Source: Synergistaceae bacterium (GTDB lineage: Bacteria > Synergistota > Synergistia > Synergistales > Synergistaceae). From it: 23,750 bases of DNA. The stretch covers positions 1 through 23,750 of the forward strand of contig JAUNNW010000001.1 of assembly GCA_030531285.1 (NCBI GenBank), in the 5' to 3' direction. Positions 13,896-21,142 of the stretch are shown here, piece after piece (position 1 is the stretch's first letter; each line of letters starts with the position of its first letter). Position numbers and translations under genes: made by a program. The notes under the pieces are model-generated. The model was not told where the DNA came from. It saw only the letters and a list, made by a program, of their open reading frames with translations, and made no database searches.

Positions 13896-15332
13896 TTAAG
13901 AGTTGAAAACCAACGTCTTAATCACGATGGGCAGAACGTGCCCACCAAAAACCGGTTCGCCAATATCAATGTAATCCCCGCTCCGTGTTCTGATTCCGTC
14001 AATACATATTACGGCTTTCGAATGATTGAGCAAAACGTTCAGCGCATGGCCCAGCGCCTTGCCTATATCATTCTCGACCACCAGTATCAACGGGTACGGA
14101 CTTGAAATCACCTCCTCAGCTCCTTTAGTTACAGCTTCTGCCAAATTCTGAAGCTCTGCAAACTTTCTGAATTTCCATCCCCCGAAGGAAACGGCTATCT
14201 GCTCAAGGTTTCCGTCCGGCTTGAACAGAGCAATCTGCGACCGGATCGACTCCGTTATTTTTTCAAAACTCTCCTCATCCTGCTCCGCAATCTTAAGAAC
14301 AGGAATATTCTTTATCGGAAGTTGTCCGTCGGCATAGGAAATTGTGCTGCCGCTGATTGAAGTTGTGTGAACGCCGGCACCGACAACCGTGGCGCGTATC
14401 GTCTCCAAAGGCTTAACTATTCTCACCTTCTTGAAATACGGACATTCCTTAATGGCATCGGCAAGCAGAACTCCGATATCGCCGAACTTGAAAACATCGT
14501 TTCCGATTGAATCCCTTGAATAATATGCTTCGGCAACTCCGCCTGAAAACGTCAGACACTTAATCGGAGGAACGGAAGCAGGGAAACCCTTGCCGTCGTT
14601 CGTGTAAATCCACTGCGGGGCAGGAGTTTCGCCAAGCCCGAGCCCCTCCGCGATAAGATTTGCCATAAGCGTGCAAACCTTGCGGAGCGAAATAACATCA
14701 GCGGTATCACCAACGTTAATGTGAATACCGTTATCCTCTGCCAGCTTTTTAATCTTGGTATAAATATAGGAAATTCTGCCGTTCTCTATCTTAATAAGAC
14801 GGCCGCCCACGTCAAGACAATTGACGCCCTTCAGCTGACCGAAATCGTATATGGCGCAGTTCGTGGTACCGCCGCCGATATCCGCATTGGCATAAACCGT
14901 GCGGTCATCCTTTGACATAACGTCAATGCCTGCGCCGCGCGCGGAAAGCACCGACTCAAGGTCGGGACCCGCTGTGGCGACAACGAAATCCCCCGCCATC
15001 TCCGAAAGCGCGTTAAGCACTTCGTTGGCATTTGCCTTGCGAGCCGTCTCGCCGGTGATAATAACTGCCCCGCTTGTAACCATATCCGGCTGCATCCTTG
15101 CCGCCGCATACTCGTCGCGGACAATCTTCTTGACGGCTTCAGCATCAATCTCCGTAAGTGAACGGAGAGGCGTGAAATAAATTTTGCTTCTGTATATTAT
15201 CTCGGTATCAACAATTTCAATTCTGGGAAGAACATACTCGCTTGACTGATTTTCAATCGTAAGTTTGCTGAAAATCAGCTGCGTGGTCGAAGTGCCTATG
15301 TCAATGCCGACGCTCGTAATAATTTCCTTCAT
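13896..15332 (-). CDS. eutA: EutA, reactivating factor for ethanolamine ammonia-lyase
   Basis: A 478-aa protein of the actin/Hsp70-like ATPase superfamily. The ATG at 15332 (MKEIITSVGIDIGTSTTQ) is preferred over upstream in-frame starts because GGGGGA lies 7 nt before it and the phosphate-1 loop (DIGTSTT, 11-17) then sits near the N-terminus as in the family. The second loop is ANADIGGGTTNCAIYDFG near 185-202. Further matches are CLTFSGGVAEAYY and VVGAGVHTTSISGST. EutA exchanges inactivated cobalamin bound to EutBC for fresh AdoCbl in an ATP-dependent step. It is the first gene after a 326-bp gap that has its own promoter. Confidence 0.94.
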   Translation of the reverse strand: MKEIITSVGIDIGTSTTQLIFSKLTIENQSSEYVLPRIEIVDTEIIYRSKIYFTPLRSLTEIDAEAVKKIVRDEYAAARMQPDMVTSGAVIITGETARKANANEVLNALSEMAGDFVVATAGPDLESVLSARGAGIDVMSKDDRTVYANADIGGGTTNCAIYDFGQLKGVNCLDVGGRLIKIENGRISYIYTKIKKLAEDNGIHINVGDTADVISLRKVCTLMANLIAEGLGLGETPAPQWIYTNDGKGFPASVPPIKCLTFSGGVAEAYYSRDSIGNDVFKFGDIGVLLADAIKECPYFKKVRIVKPLETIRATVVGAGVHTTSISGSTISYADGQLPIKNIPVLKIAEQDEESFEKITESIRSQIALFKPDGNLEQIAVSFGGWKFRKFAELQNLAEAVTKGAEEVISSPYPLILVVENDIGKALGHALNVLLNHSKAVICIDGIRTRSGDYIDIGEPVFGGHVLPIVIKTLVFNS

Positions 15333-15446
15333 TGCAGAATCCCCCATTTGTTGCAGACAAAACAAAAACTATTGGCGGAACTGCATCGTTCGGCTAATCT
15401 TCTCCGGGCAAATGCTCCGTCGCAAAGCCCGCGCCACCTATACTTT
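15333..15446 (-). promoter_or_regulatory. eutA leader RNA, possible EutV-controlled attenuator
   Basis: Transcription from the promoter at 15452-15480 would give a leader of about 113 nt. It can pair UGGCG (15436-15432) with CGCCA (15377-15373), followed at once by the U-rich tract AGUUUUUGUUUUG. Inside is a second stem CGGGC / GCCCG (15431-15427 / 15409-15405) with an inner 3-bp stem and the six-base loop GACGGA. The loop has G at position 4 but not A at position 1, so it is a near miss to the ANTAR consensus. In related organisms EutV antiterminates before eutA. The rest of the gap (15481-15658) holds only a 6-bp hairpin (15606-15622) and A/T-rich sequence. Confidence 0.4.
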
Positions 15447-15451
15447 GGTGC

Positions 15452-15480
15452 ATTATATCACAACAGAACCAAACGGGCAA
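15452..15480 (-). promoter_or_regulatory. Sigma70-type promoter upstream of eutA
   Basis: On the minus strand, -35 TTGCCC (15475-15480 in plus coordinates) and a perfect -10 TATAAT (15452-15457) are separated by 17 bp. The predicted transcript start is near 15445. It would drive the catalytic and shell half of the locus, separately from the upstream eutG-W unit. Confidence 0.75.
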
Positions 15481-15658
15481 ATATTTTTTTCGCAGGATTT
15501 TTCATGACACCGGCAGTCCAAAAACGAAAACCAACTCACAATCCGCCAACCAGCAGCAAACTAAAAACAGAAAGTGAAAAAAATCAACGTCTTATTAAAA
15601 TATTTTGTGTATTCTGTACACACCGAATTTTCATCGTTAAGATACGGATTAAGCGCGG

Positions 15659-17080
15659 TTATATGATTTTAAAGTCGAATTCCGCAAGCGTTCCGCTTTT
15701 GCCTGAGTTGAGCGTGAAGCTGCCGCCGAGTTTGTCTTTGACAAGAGCTTTGACGATGTTCAGCCCGAGGTTGACTTTTGTTTTGTCTTTTGTGTCAAAA
15801 CCGCAGCCGTCGTCTATAACCTGTATGGAGGAATACAGTTCTCCTTTTTTCGTTACTATGCGTACCGTGCCGCTTTCTCTGTCGTTGAAGCCGTGTTCGA
15901 GGGAGTTTTGCAGCAGTTCATTGACAACAAGAGCAATGGATGTGGCTGTGTTGGCGTCCACTTTAAAGTCATCGCCTTCAAGAGTTACTTCGATTTTGGC
16001 GTTGTTTCCGCTGTCTGCAAAGTATCTCATCGTGTTGTTCCGAATGTTGACTATAACTTCTCCCAGATTTACGCTGTCCACGCCTACCTGCGACAAAATT
16101 TCGTGCGTAACTGCTATCGTCAGTATCCTATTCATACTTTCCTGAAGTACTTTGCGCGTTTCACGGTCAGACGCGCGTCTGATTTGAAGCCGCAAGAGAC
16201 TTGCAACGGTCTGCAGGTTGTTTTTTACGCGGTGGTGCATTTCCTGTATGGCAACAGATTTCAGGATTATTTCTTTTTCTCTTTCTTTCTGTTCGGTAAT
16301 ATCCCTGACGACAAGCGCAAAGCTGCGGTCTTTTCCTGGGTTCAGCGCTATTCTGCGGACTGCGAGGTATAGTTCGCCGACGCTTACCTGCGTTTCTGTC
16401 ATTCCACCGTCGTCGTCTTCCGGCGGGTTCGCGGAAATAAGCGAGATGTTTTTGTATTGCTGTCCGAGTATGTCTTTGACAAAGCCGAGTTTTTTGTACA
16501 GCTTTTCCGCAAGCGTATTGCGATAGGAAATAATTCCGTCTTTGTCAACAAGGACAAGCGCTTCGTCTATACATTCCGTAAGCCAAATATCGTCAGCCGT
16601 CATGTGGGTTATGGCACGGGCTATTTTTCTGTAGCTTTTTGTTGAGAAGTGCAGCGTTTCGCTGTTTTGAGTACGTTCCTCGTCAACACGCTGCTCGCAG
16701 ATAAGTACGCCTATTATGCGCCCCTCGTTGTTTATCGGTTCTACCGTCTGTATAACGTGAGTGTTTTCCTGCGTCAAAGCTTTCATTTGTTTGGTCGCAA
16801 CGCCGAGGCGCAGTGTTCTTGCCACAGCAGGTTCGTTTTGCGGTTTGGCAAGCAGCCCGACAACCGTTTTGCGGTAGGAGGAGGGCACATAATCAGGTTT
16901 GGCTTCGGCAACAACTATCGCGTCGCCGTCTCTTGTGGGACAGTCTATAAAAACGTCCGCATCCTGAAGGTTGGCAAGCGTTTTCAGCACAACCGACATT
17001 CCTTCAAGATAACGGACGTCTTCTCTTCTTAAATCAGTATAATAACGGCACAACGCCGCAATGCTTTTCTCTACTTCCAT
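15659..17080 (-). CDS. eutW: EutW, ethanolamine-sensing histidine kinase
   Basis: A 473-aa soluble sensor kinase with no membrane segment. Residues 1-150 match the histidine-kinase N-terminal sensor type found in EutW. A PAS-like region covers about 165-265 (ALVLVDKDGIISYRN ... RDITEQKERE). A HisKA_2 dimerisation domain follows with EMHHRVKNNLQTVASLL, the phosphoacceptor being His282 or 283. The ATPase domain has the N box NELLQNSLEHGF (388-399), the G box DDGCGFD (423-429) and GLNIVKALV. EutW binds ethanolamine and phosphorylates EutV. Its ATG overlaps the eutV stop by one base (TGATG), showing coupling. Confidence 0.93.
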   Translation of the reverse strand: MEVEKSIAALCRYYTDLRREDVRYLEGMSVVLKTLANLQDADVFIDCPTRDGDAIVVAEAKPDYVPSSYRKTVVGLLAKPQNEPAVARTLRLGVATKQMKALTQENTHVIQTVEPINNEGRIIGVLICEQRVDEERTQNSETLHFSTKSYRKIARAITHMTADDIWLTECIDEALVLVDKDGIISYRNTLAEKLYKKLGFVKDILGQQYKNISLISANPPEDDDGGMTETQVSVGELYLAVRRIALNPGKDRSFALVVRDITEQKEREKEIILKSVAIQEMHHRVKNNLQTVASLLRLQIRRASDRETRKVLQESMNRILTIAVTHEILSQVGVDSVNLGEVIVNIRNNTMRYFADSGNNAKIEVTLEGDDFKVDANTATSIALVVNELLQNSLEHGFNDRESGTVRIVTKKGELYSSIQVIDDGCGFDTKDKTKVNLGLNIVKALVKDKLGGSFTLNSGKSGTLAEFDFKII

Positions 17081-17670
17081 CAGCTGCCGAGTTTTTTGCT
17101 TTTAAGGATAATTTCGGATATGTCGCGCATTGAAAGTCCCTTTTCAAGGCTCATTTCGCGTATGTAGGTGTATGCCTGATTTTCGGACATATTCTGTTCT
17201 TCCATTATGCGCCCCTTGGCGCGTTCTATCGTACTTCTGTTGTTTAGGCGGTTTGAGGTCCTTTGCATTTCACGGCGCAGTTTTTTGAATTCGCGGCCGC
17301 GTTCCACCATTACTTCGATGCTCGGTATCAGGGATTTTTCGTCTATCGGTTTTACAAGGTAGCCGCTTATGCCTATTGTTTTTGCGTCGTTGATAAATTC
17401 CACGTCGCGGTAGGCGGTCAGAATAACTATGGCGTCCACAAGCTCCTCGTCCGAAATCATTTTTGCCGCTGAAAGTCCGTCGAGCAGCGGCATTCTGATA
17501 TCAAGCAGTGCAAGATTGGGTCGGAATTTGCGGCAGGCTTCGAGCGCGTCAAAACCGTCGCCCGCTTCCGCAACAATTTTGTAGCCTGCGGCGGAAAGCA
17601 ACTCGTGAAGGTCCATTCTCGTTATAGGTTCATCATCTGCTATGACAATGCTGATGGGGTTTTGTGCCAT
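17080..17670 (-). CDS. eutV: EutV, ANTAR-domain response regulator (antiterminator)
   Basis: A 196-aa protein. The receiver domain (about 5-125) has the acidic pair ADDE (11-14), the phosphoacceptor Asp57 in LLDIRMP and Lys107 in YLVKP. A coiled linker (REFKKLRREMQRTSNRL) leads to the ANTAR domain (about 135-190) with the typical IERAKGRIMEEQNMSENQAYTYIREMSLEKGLSMRDISE. On phosphorylation by EutW, EutV dimerises and binds paired RNA hairpins, preventing termination in eut leaders. Likely targets here are the leader before eutA and possibly other spacers. It follows eutP by 2 bp. Confidence 0.95.
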   Translation of the reverse strand: MAQNPISIVIADDEPITRMDLHELLSAAGYKIVAEAGDGFDALEACRKFRPNLALLDIRMPLLDGLSAAKMISDEELVDAIVILTAYRDVEFINDAKTIGISGYLVKPIDEKSLIPSIEVMVERGREFKKLRREMQRTSNRLNNRSTIERAKGRIMEEQNMSENQAYTYIREMSLEKGLSMRDISEIILKSKKLGS

Positions 17671-17672
17671 AT

Positions 17673-18176
17673 TTATTCCTGTTCCTCAAGCAGCTTTAAG
17701 CGTTCTGCCTCACGCATTTCCTTTATGTCTTCGTCGGTAACGCCTATCTCGTCAAGAAGCACGTCAAAACCCTCACCGGTGACAGAGCTGATGACGTACA
17801 CTTTTTCCGCAGGAACTCCGGCTTCGTAGAGGGCAACCTTGGCTGCTTCTATCTGCTCAGGCGTCGCAATGTCGCATTTCGTTACAAGACCGATAATCGG
17901 CTTTGGGAAAAGAGCGCTGTACATAGGCGGGAAATAGGTGGTATCTTTGTCGGCGGCAGACTGCATAAATACCATCAAATCGGCCTCTGCCGCGGCAACG
18001 AAGAGGGCGCCCCTGTAAAATTTTTTTTCGAGATATTCGCCCGGCGTGTCGTAAATGAATTTTCCTACAAGATCCAGCGCCTGCGTTTTGTGATATTTTA
18101 TATCTTCATTCAGAATACGCTGGGTCAGCGTAGTTTTACCGCACTGTGTTTTTCCGACAAGGATAAGCTTTTTCAT
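17673..18176 (-). CDS. eutP: EutP, Ras-like P-loop protein (acetate kinase activity reported in the family)
   Basis: A 167-aa small P-loop protein of the EutP/PduV family. Walker A is GKTQCGKTT (8-16), switch region DTPGEYLEKKF near 43-53, and the nucleotide-specificity-like TKCD near 118-121. The family is found in nearly all eut loci. The Salmonella member has been reported to have acetate kinase activity, and PduV is linked to microcompartment movement. Here it could help turn acetyl-phosphate from PduL into ATP and acetate. The start ATG overlaps the eutS stop by one base (TAATG). It is slightly extended at the C-terminus by a charged helix. Confidence 0.93.
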   Translation of the reverse strand: MKKLILVGKTQCGKTTLTQRILNEDIKYHKTQALDLVGKFIYDTPGEYLEKKFYRGALFVAAAEADLMVFMQSAADKDTTYFPPMYSALFPKPIIGLVTKCDIATPEQIEAAKVALYEAGVPAEKVYVISSVTGEGFDVLLDEIGVTDEDIKEMREAERLKLLEEQE

Positions 18177-18604
18177 TAGGTTTTGGTAATAACGGTCGGA
18201 GTAAAGCCCATAAGCTCCGGCAGAATCCTGTTGATATCCTGAGCCGATGCCTGAACGTCGGCAACCGTGCCGGTTATAATCAGAGCGCCGTTAAAACGGT
18301 CAACAAAGCAAATCTTGACGTTACCCGCTTTGGTGGCGATATCGGCGGCGATAATAGCCGCCTCGCCCGGGGTAATCGTGAAAATCCCGAGAGCGCCTTT
18401 TTTGTCTATAAGCCCGAGCTTCTGATACAGATGCGCGTCGGGGCTCGCAATTATGTGCGCCATTGTGATCTGCTTGCCGGGGACAAATTCTTCTATGACG
18501 CGCTGTTTGCCCTCGTCATTAGGCCTTGCGACGCCTGGCCTGGATTCGCTTTGCGGCTTAGCCTTGAATTCATCTTCCCTGTCCGGAGGGATGTACACCA
18601 TCAT
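18176..18604 (-). CDS. eutS: EutS BMC-H shell protein with N-terminal extension
   Basis: A 142-aa circularly permuted BMC-H protein. Residues 35-142 match EutS: RVIEEFVPGKQITMAHIIASP, LGIFTITPGEAAIIAADIATKA (split over 89-110) and CFVDRFNGALIITGTVADV. EutS hexamers are bent and are placed at shell edges. Known EutS proteins are about 111-116 aa. Here the first 34 residues (MMVYIPPDREDEFKAKPQSE and on) are an added, charged, Pro-rich tail. The extension looks real because an AAGGAG lies 8 nt before the ATG at 18604. The 92-bp gap to eutG holds a weak hairpin (GGCGG/CCGCC) without a U-tract. Confidence 0.92.
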   Translation of the reverse strand: MMVYIPPDREDEFKAKPQSESRPGVARPNDEGKQRVIEEFVPGKQITMAHIIASPDAHLYQKLGLIDKKGALGIFTITPGEAAIIAADIATKAGNVKICFVDRFNGALIITGTVADVQASAQDINRILPELMGFTPTVITKT

Positions 18605-18696
18605 AAACGTCTCCTTCTATATTGCTGCCTTTTGTCGTCTTTATATTTTTTGCAGGCGGCATCCGCTGCAAGCAGACCGCCGCTGTTTTCCGTAAG

Positions 18697-19833
18697 TTAA
18701 TACACTCCGTTGTACGCCGCTTTGAAAAGTCCTCTTAAATCTTCTCTCGTAGGTTTCACCGGTGTTGTTTCCATGGTAGCATCGGCAAGAGCGGCATCCA
18801 GCATGGAATCAAGTTTTTCGTCAAATTCGCGGCGGTCAATTCCGGCGTCCTTTATGGAGTCGGGAATACCTATACGCTTCAAGAGTCCGCGTATGGCGCG
18901 TATGGCGCTCAATGCTCCCTGTCTTGTCGTGGATTTGTCCAGATTAAGGACAGCGGCAAGCTCAGCGTAACGTTCTGCCGTTCCTGTCAGGTCTTTGTTG
19001 CAGCCTGCCGCGAAAGTCATAACGTACGGCATGAAAATACCGCAGGCGCGCCCGTGCGAAATATGGAACTTTGCGCCGAACGCATGGGCGCAAGCATGGT
19101 TCAAGCCGAGCCCTGCGTTGTTAAAGGCAATTCCGGCGAGACAGGCAGCAACGTGAAGCGCTGTCCTTGCCTCCAAATTGTCAGGATGTACGTAAGCTTC
19201 ATGCAGATTTCTGCAAATAAGTTTAACGGCTTTTTCAGCCATTGCATCCGAACAGTGCGCGTGATTTATCGAAACAAATGCCTCAACGGCGTGCGTAAGA
19301 GCGTCAACTCCCGTATCAGCCGTTGTTTTAGGCGGAACAGAGACAACCAGCGAGGCATCAAGAATTGCCGCGTCCGGCAAAAGTCTCTCATCTTCAAGCG
19401 GATATTTAATCTGTTTCGCGCTGTCGGTAATGACTGCATAGCTGCTAACCTCAGAGCCTGTGCCGCTCGTTGTCGGCATAACGCAGAAGAAACAGTGCTC
19501 CGCCGCAGGTTTGTTGATATTTACAAAATAGCGTATTGCCTTTGCAGTATCTATTGCCGAACCTCCGCCCAAAGCTACGACACTGTCCGCCTCGTGCTCA
19601 AGCAGAAGTTTCATTCCGGAAACTACGACCTCAATATCGGGGTCGGGTTTAATGTCGGAAAATATGCAGTATTTGGCGCCCACTGCGTCCAAAGTATCTG
19701 TTATACATTTGACTTTGCCGCTTTCATACATAAATTTGTCCGTGACAATAAACACAGATTTTCTGTCCTTAAGAACTTCGGGCAGAACCCTGTCACCTAC
19801 GTAAATCTTAGGTCCCACGACAAACGTACTCAT
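18697..19833 (-). CDS. eutG: Iron-containing alcohol dehydrogenase EutG
   Basis: A 378-aa Fe-dependent alcohol dehydrogenase that reduces acetaldehyde to ethanol and recycles NADH. The ATG at 19833 (MSTFVVGPKIYVG) is chosen because GGAG sits 8 nt upstream. An in-frame upstream start at 19911 would lie almost at the predicted transcript start. Cofactor motif VALGGGSAIDTAKAIRY lies near 86-102, TTSGTGSEVSSYAVI near 124-138, and the metal-site histidines fall in GVDALTHAVEAFVS, LNHACAHAFGAKFHISHG. First gene of the eut locus, with a strong promoter 85 nt upstream. A related 1-propanol dehydrogenase (PduQ-like) is the closest alternative, but the context favours EutG. Confidence 0.88.
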   Translation of the reverse strand: MSTFVVGPKIYVGDRVLPEVLKDRKSVFIVTDKFMYESGKVKCITDTLDAVGAKYCIFSDIKPDPDIEVVVSGMKLLLEHEADSVVALGGGSAIDTAKAIRYFVNINKPAAEHCFFCVMPTTSGTGSEVSSYAVITDSAKQIKYPLEDERLLPDAAILDASLVVSVPPKTTADTGVDALTHAVEAFVSINHAHCSDAMAEKAVKLICRNLHEAYVHPDNLEARTALHVAACLAGIAFNNAGLGLNHACAHAFGAKFHISHGRACGIFMPYVMTFAAGCNKDLTGTAERYAELAAVLNLDKSTTRQGALSAIRAIRGLLKRIGIPDSIKDAGIDRREFDEKLDSMLDAALADATMETTPVKPTREDLRGLFKAAYNGVY

Positions 19834-19924
19834 AACATCAGCTCCGATACGGCACGATATGCGGGACTGTTGACGCTGCCCCGCTGCGCTTTGTGAGTGT
19901 ATGCAAAACAAGCGTTACAGACAG

Positions 19925-19954
19925 ATTATAATCTCTGTTCCGATTGAATGTCAA
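19925..19954 (-). promoter_or_regulatory. Strong sigma70-type promoter of the eut locus
   Basis: On the minus strand a perfect -35 TTGACA (19949-19954) and a perfect -10 TATAAT (19925-19930) are 18 bp apart. The predicted start near 19918 leaves an 85-nt leader to the eutG ATG. The -35 directly abuts the U-tract of the tRNA terminator. Confidence 0.85.
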
Positions 19955-19981
19955 CAAAAAAGTCCGCTCTGAAAGCGGACT
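19955..19981 (-). terminator. Intrinsic terminator of the tRNA operon
   Basis: A perfect 8-bp stem (19961-19968 / 19974-19981, AGTCCGCT / AGCGGACT) with a 5-base loop is followed on the minus strand by TTTTTTG. It lies 11 bases past tRNA-Thr. Confidence 0.9.
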
Positions 19982-19992
19982 GTTAATCAACA

Positions 19993-20068
19993 TGGAGCCG
20001 GCGAGTGGATTCGAACCACCGACCTGCGCATTACGAGTGCGCTGCTCTACCGACTGAGCTACACCGGC
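19993..20068 (-). tRNA. tRNA-Thr (CGT anticodon)
   Basis: A 76-nt cloverleaf including encoded CCA. Acceptor GCCGGTG pairs with CGCCGGC, with discriminator U. The D-arm is GCTCAGTCGGTAGAGC, the anticodon stem GCGCA/TGCGC has loop CTCGTAA, and the T-loop is TTCGAAT. Confidence 0.95.
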
Positions 20069-20088
20069 AACGCCATTTTGAAAAAAAA

Positions 20089-20164
20089 TGGCGGTCCTAA
20101 CGAGATTTGGACTCGTGTCGCAGCCTTGAAAGGGCTGTGTCCTAGACCGCTAGACGATAGGACC
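20089..20164 (-). tRNA. tRNA-Glu (TTC anticodon)
   Basis: A 76-nt cloverleaf including encoded CCA. Acceptor GGTCCTA pairs with TAGGACC, with discriminator G. The anticodon stem CAGCC/GGCTG has loop CTTTCAA, and the T-arm is ACGAG/CTCGT with loop TCCAAAT. Confidence 0.95.
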
Positions 20165-20170
20165 GCAAAC

Positions 20171-20246
20171 TGGTGAGTCGTTGGGGACTTGAACCCCAGA
20201 CCCTCGGATTAAAAGTCCGATGCTCTACCAACTGAGCTAACGACTC
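20171..20246 (-). tRNA. tRNA-Lys (TTT anticodon)
   Basis: A 76-nt cloverleaf including encoded CCA. Acceptor GAGTCGT pairs with ACGACTC, with discriminator A. The D-arm is GCTCAGTTGGTAGAGC, the anticodon loop CTTTTAA, and the T-arm TGGGG/CCCCA with loop TTCAAGT. It is first in the three-tRNA operon. Confidence 0.96.
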
Positions 20247-20263
20247 AATCACCACGAGGGAAT

Positions 20264-20291
20264 ATTTTACATTATTTTTTTGGAATGTCAA
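20264..20291 (-). promoter_or_regulatory. Promoter of the tRNA Lys-Glu-Thr operon
   Basis: On the minus strand, -35 TTGACA (20286-20291) and -10 TAAAAT (20264-20269) have a 16-bp spacer containing an A-run. The predicted start is about 10 nt before tRNA-Lys. Between it and pstB (20292-20377) I see only an AT-rich stretch and a weak 4-bp CCGG/CCGG hairpin, with no convincing pst terminator. Confidence 0.8.
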
Positions 20292-20377
20292 CCGTTTATT
20301 AAATATTTTTTATTCAGACCGGCATCCGGCGTCAATATTTTTCTCGTTTCCGTTGTATCAGCGTTTAACCTGCATTT

Positions 20378-21142
20378 TTAAAGCAGTTCTTCAAGATACT
20401 TTTCCTTTTCAAATGTTCCCTGTGGCAGTTCTGAACTTTCGATTTCTTTTACTATATTTCCATCGCGCATTATTTTAAAGCTGTCGCCAAGCTTCACAGA
20501 CTGAGCCAGACTGTGTGACACCATTATTATCGGAATGTCTTTTTTGAGAACGGTAAAACAGTCTTCAATTATTTCCGAGGATTTTCTGTCAAGCGATGCC
20601 GTTGGTTCATCAAGCAGAAGCAGCTCGGGTTCAAGCGCAAGCACTCTTGCAAGGCACATTCTTTGCTGCTGTCCGCCGGATAATTCGGATGCCGGCACAT
20701 TCAGACGATCTTTGACTTCATCGTACAGACCAACTGTCCTAAGCATTTGTTCAGCTTTTTCAACTGCGGCGGTATGCGAAATTCCGCGTGCGAGTTCAAG
20801 CGGAAGCGTGATGTTTTTTATAAGCGTCATTGGCAGCGGGTTGGGTGTCTGAAAAAGTATTCCTGCCGAACGGCGAAGCTGCGGCAGAGCCATTCTGCTG
20901 TCGTAAACTGAAGTTTTCAAACCCTTCAGTTCAAGGACAACTTCCCCGCTCGTTTTGCAGCCGTCAAACACCTCGTTCAGTCTGTTTACTGCACGCAGCA
21001 GCGTAGTTTTGCCGGCTCCGGAACGTCCGATCAACACGGTTATCTTTCCGCTTTCAAACTGTGTACTTATATTGTGCAGTATTTCCCTCCCTTTAAAGCT
21101 GACTTTGAGATTCTTAATTTCGGCACAGATGTTGCTACTCAT
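20378..21142 (-). CDS. pstB: Phosphate ABC transporter ATPase PstB
   Basis: A 254-aa ABC ATPase of typical PstB length. Walker A is GRSGAGKTT (39-47), Q-loop FQTPNPLP (97-104), signature LSGGQ (154-158) followed by QQRMCLAR, Walker B LLLLD with catalytic Glu179, and H-loop His210 in MVSHS. The FQTPNPLPMT segment and the AVNRLNEVFDGC stretch after Walker A resemble PstB (AINRMND, FQ.PNPFP). It powers phosphate import through PstC/PstA. Its start overlaps the pstA end by 8 bp. No phoU follows; tRNA genes come next. Confidence 0.88.
   Translation of the reverse strand: MSSNICAEIKNLKVSFKGREILHNISTQFESGKITVLIGRSGAGKTTLLRAVNRLNEVFDGCKTSGEVVLELKGLKTSVYDSRMALPQLRRSAGILFQTPNPLPMTLIKNITLPLELARGISHTAAVEKAEQMLRTVGLYDEVKDRLNVPASELSGGQQQRMCLARVLALEPELLLLDEPTASLDRKSSEIIEDCFTVLKKDIPIIMVSHSLAQSVKLGDSFKIMRDGNIVKEIESSELPQGTFEKEKYLEELL

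Noticed and set aside
15333..15658. Cobalamin (AdoCbl) riboswitch in the eutA leader
   Set aside because: eut loci often use one, but no B12 box (GCCACTG-like) or matching core was found here or in other gaps.
18605..18696. Terminator between eutG and eutS
   Set aside because: The GGCGG/CCGCC hairpin is followed by an A-run, not a U-run, on the minus strand.
19993..20246. tRNA cluster as an integration site for a mobile eut island
   Set aside because: There is no integrase, direct repeat of a tRNA 3' end, or mobile gene nearby, and base composition does not change visibly.
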